NCBI GenBank assembly: GCA_009760855.2 | Contig: WPIO01000024.1 | Location: forward strand, 4,302,501 to 4,366,500 | DNA: 64,000 bases | Source: Cristatella mucedo | Taxonomy: Eukaryota > Bryozoa > Phylactolaemata > Cristatellidae | Reading direction: 5' to 3' | In this document: positions 62,090 through 64,000 of the stretch, in pieces | Layout: each line of letters begins with the position of its first letter | Position numbering within the stretch: the first letter of the stretch is position 1 | Made by a program: the position numbers and the translations under genes | The notes under the pieces: model-generated | Databases searched by the model: none | The model's input: the letters and a program-made list of their open reading frames with translations, nothing else | Told to the model about the DNA's origin: nothing

Positions 62090-62190
62090 TACCTTAGCCG
62101 GCTACCCAGGTTAGGACGTGTGTAAGTTTCTAACCTTTACTAAAAATGACCATGGTTTCGAGTCTTCCGATCATAACCTAATTTTAATCA
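62090..62190 (+). mobile_element. Possible tRNA-derived element
   Basis: TTAGCCGGCTACCCAGGTTAGG resembles an A box and TGGTTTCGAGTCTTCC about 60 bases later resembles a B box, the spacing of a tRNA promoter. No cloverleaf with a good acceptor stem is apparent and no second copy was found here, so this is tentative. Confidence 0.3.
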
Positions 62191-62322
62191 CACCGATACA
62201 GATTTCATTCCCTTAGTGCCAAATGCGATCGAAATAAGCTCCAGCAGCTAATGTGTATGTAACTCGTCTACCTTACTCGTGGCACACTATTGATTTGTAT
62301 AAGTCCAGATTTGTCTCTGCAG

Positions 62323-62421
62323 ACACCTGTCCACTCGGCGACTTCACTCGTACGGCCAAGGTGAACCCCGATGAGCCTTACGTATGCTCCAACATGCCTC
62401 CATCTTACTGCTATGACCAGA
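62323..62421 (+). CDS. Metalloprotease exon: C-terminal Cys-containing segment
   Basis: Acceptor TTGTCTCTGCAG, donor CCAGA|GTGAGT. In phase 1, out phase 1. Encodes DTCPLGDFTRTAKVN, then EPYVCSNMPPSYCYDQ, with three Cys. It joins in frame to the exon at 57565. I do not recognise a named domain; CP-x-GD after the ADAMTS-like region is compatible with short invertebrate ADAMTS-like proteases that lack thrombospondin repeats. The gene must continue after it, but no further exon appears before 64000. Confidence 0.75.
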
Positions 62422-62656
62422 GTGAGTAAAAAACCAATGGCTTCACGCTGTATACTTCTGCTTTTTTTCATCGCCTAAGGTTCTAGGATCTACGACTGCC
62501 TCATCTGATCTCGATATGTGTCAATTGTTGCTAAAAATTTTCGCAATGGCGAAAGTATTAGTTCTGAATTTAATGACAGAGTTTTCGTCAATACAATACT
62601 TGGGGATTTTAAGTGTATAAAAATATGTTGCTGGCAGTAGTGACACATTGGCTATT

Positions 62657-62665
62657 CAGTACCAC
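62657..62665. repeat. Target-site duplication, left (CAGTACCAC)
   Basis: The nine bases CAGTACCAC recur exactly at 63907-63915, flanking the transposon. Nine bases is the usual size for MULE elements. Confidence 0.75.
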
Positions 62666-62761
62666 CGTGACGGGACAAAATGTCACGACCCAAAATGTCC
62701 CAGGACAAAATTTCCCCATTTAAAAATGTCCCAGACAAAATGTCCCCACATGTGATATAAG
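62666..62761. repeat. Left terminal inverted repeat of the MULE
   Basis: Ends with CAGACAAAATGTCCCCACATG, which matches the reverse complement of CATGTGGGGACATTTTGTCC at 63808-63827. Within it the unit GACAAAATGTC recurs about five times with variation. Confidence 0.85.
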
Positions 62762-62796
62762 ATTAGTAATATTAATGTTACTTAGAACAGATTTTA

Positions 62797-63630
62797 TTAA
62801 AAGCAAGAGGGAAATAAATATAAAAGAGTAGGAAGTTTTATCCAGTTATTTGGAGACAGTATCTTCTCATACACTATCAATTCAAGGATTTTAGAAATGT
62901 CAGTAAGATACTGCATTCTGACATGGTTGTAGTAATCAGAAACCACTGTGAACAAGGCTTCATCTACTTGCTTGTATGTCTTGCATTTTGTTCTCTGTGG
63001 TTGTTCAAGTTCCTGTTGTCTGCGAAACAGTGCCATGCTGTGTTGATCAGTCTTTATTTTCTTTGATAAGGCAATCGCAGTTGGATGTGCAATTCCAATT
63101 GAGTTGTTGAAGCTGTTATGCCATCCTTCGACTGCATTATTGCTACGAGGTAGTTTGTAAAGGTCGCAGTCGTATTGGTTCCACAGCTGAAGTTCAAACC
63201 TAGGTGGAGTTGTTCTGTTTCGCCTCTGTCTCCCGATAAAATTGTCCTCAAAGTAGTCTAGAATGACATCCATATTAGGATAATCATCATATGTAAGCTC
63301 CTCAAAAGCTGCAATGACATCCAAAGTAGGAAAAAATGCAAGAACCATTAGACGCTTTATTTTATTAGAAAATTCAGGATAATAATTGTAAGTGTCTGCT
63401 AATCCATGCTGTTGCACTTGTCTCCATATGCATTACCCGAAATGAAACAAAGAACCCACCATTTTTGCATTCGGAAACTTGTCTTTGAAGGCATTGATAG
63501 TAGCCAGCTCGAAGTCCGTAACTAACGATAAAGGTTGTCCAACGTTCGACAGAGTCGTAATGTGATTGAGAAATCTACCATATACTGTTTGAGAACGACC
63601 CCGAAGTAGATTGACTAAAGATGACTTCAT
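62797..63630 (-). pseudogene. MULE transposase fragment, one in-frame stop
   Basis: One frame from 63630 down to 62797, about 277 codons, interrupted once by TAA at 63435-63433. Both halves are in the same frame. Upstream half: LVTDFELATINAFKDKFPNA then GSLFHFG; TDFE holds a catalytic Asp of the MULE/DDE domain. After the stop: CIWRQVQQHGLADTY, then PRSNNAVEGWHNSFN, the strongly conserved end of MULE transposases with a Glu that may be catalytic. At the stop other MULE proteins have Gln, and CAA to TAA is a single change. A stop lies directly before the first Met, so the N-terminal part is lost. Confidence 0.85.
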
Positions 63631-63799
63631 TTAAAGAGGCCTTTGATTAACTGCACATGTATATGTCGAGACTGATGATCACAAATCATCTCTCTTTAGT
63701 CTTCATTAAATATCAAGACTTTACTTGCTACATTTTATTGGTGAAATATCAGAGCCTATTAATTATTATGTATTTAAAATAACATGAATATGGTTCATT

Positions 63800-63906
63800 T
63801 ATTATAACATGTGGGGACATTTTGTCCGGGACGTTTTTGTATGGGGACATTGTGTCCTGGGACATTTAGTCAAGGACATTATGTCTGCGACATTTGGTCC
63901 TAGTAC
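63800..63906. repeat. Right terminal inverted repeat of the MULE
   Basis: CATGTGGGGACATTTTGTCC, then CGGGACGTTTTTGTATGGGG, CATTGTGTCCTGGGACATTT, and further GACATTATGTC-type units to GGTCCTAGTAC. Reverse complement of the left TIR with scattered changes. Confidence 0.85.
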
Positions 63907-63915
63907 CAGTACCAC
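63907..63915. repeat. Target-site duplication, right (CAGTACCAC)
   Basis: Exact copy of 62657-62665. Confidence 0.75.
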
Positions 63916-64000
63916 GGGTGTACCTATGATAGATTTTTTCAATTACCTACTGAATAAAAAATATACCGGAAACCCTCCTAGTCCTCAGTGTAAATTTTGT
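63916..64000. other. Right edge of window, nothing recognised
   Basis: AT-rich sequence after the transposon; no exon seen. Confidence 0.5.

Larger units (their letters stand above)
62666..63906 (-). mobile_element. MULE-type DNA transposon, 1.24 kb, internally deleted
   Basis: Bounded by a 9-bp direct repeat and by terminal inverted repeats of about 95-105 bases (62666-62761 and 63800-63906). Both TIRs are built from repeats of a 13-15 base unit around GGACAAAATGTCC. The inside encodes, on the minus strand, part of a MULE transposase. At 1.24 kb it is short for an autonomous MULE, and the N-terminal part of the transposase (DNA-binding domain and first catalytic Asp) is missing, so it is an internally deleted copy. 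It lies 245 bases behind the last visible protease exon. Confidence 0.85.

Overview
The window is a piece of nuclear DNA from an animal, very probably an invertebrate. It shows short exons with GT/AG borders in long AT-rich introns, long microsatellites, tRNA-derived SINEs, decayed non-LTR retrotransposons (LINEs) and a MULE-type DNA transposon. There is no operon, no ribosome-binding-site pattern and no dense bacterial coding. I cannot name the species; flatworm, mollusc, annelid or brachiopod would all fit.

The main find is one split gene on the + strand, read by eye from splice sites and codon phase, running from 19.4 kb to 62.4 kb and probably past the right edge. It encodes a secreted zinc metalloprotease of the M12B/reprolysin family, closest in style to ADAMTS proteins. 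A signal-peptide exon (19444-19576) is followed by two propeptide exons (26099-26479), an exon with a furin-like site and the start of the catalytic domain (39587-39716), and catalytic exons up to 50413. The zinc motif HELGHSLGAQHDG is split between the exons at 48196 and 50249. Cysteine-rich ADAMTS-like exons lie at 57038-57616. Two phase-compatible 3' choices follow: an exon ending in a stop after a short hydrophobic tail (59087-59211), and a Cys-containing exon that continues (62323-62421). No thrombospondin type-1 repeat is visible.

The left 16 kb holds mostly retrotransposon debris. Two LINE families of the CR1/L2/Rex1 type occur: LINE-1 (here only a local name) with an (ATT)n tail, many copies in both directions, and LINE-2. 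Every copy inspected is broken. From 16.3 to 20.8 kb a unit of about 2.3 kb is duplicated in tandem; each copy carries a version of the signal-peptide exon and a LINE remnant, and only the right-hand version keeps a good splice donor. Introns of the protease gene contain further LINEs, including an inverted pair at 34.9-39.0 kb and a copy lying exactly between the two halves of the zinc motif.

Two tRNA-derived SINE families are present. One has a 3' end that resembles the LINE-1 tail, which suggests that LINE-1 moved it. Near the right end, a 1.24 kb MULE-like transposon (62666-63906) with repeat-built terminal inverted repeats, a 9-bp target duplication and a transposase fragment broken by one in-frame stop sits just downstream of the last visible protease exon.
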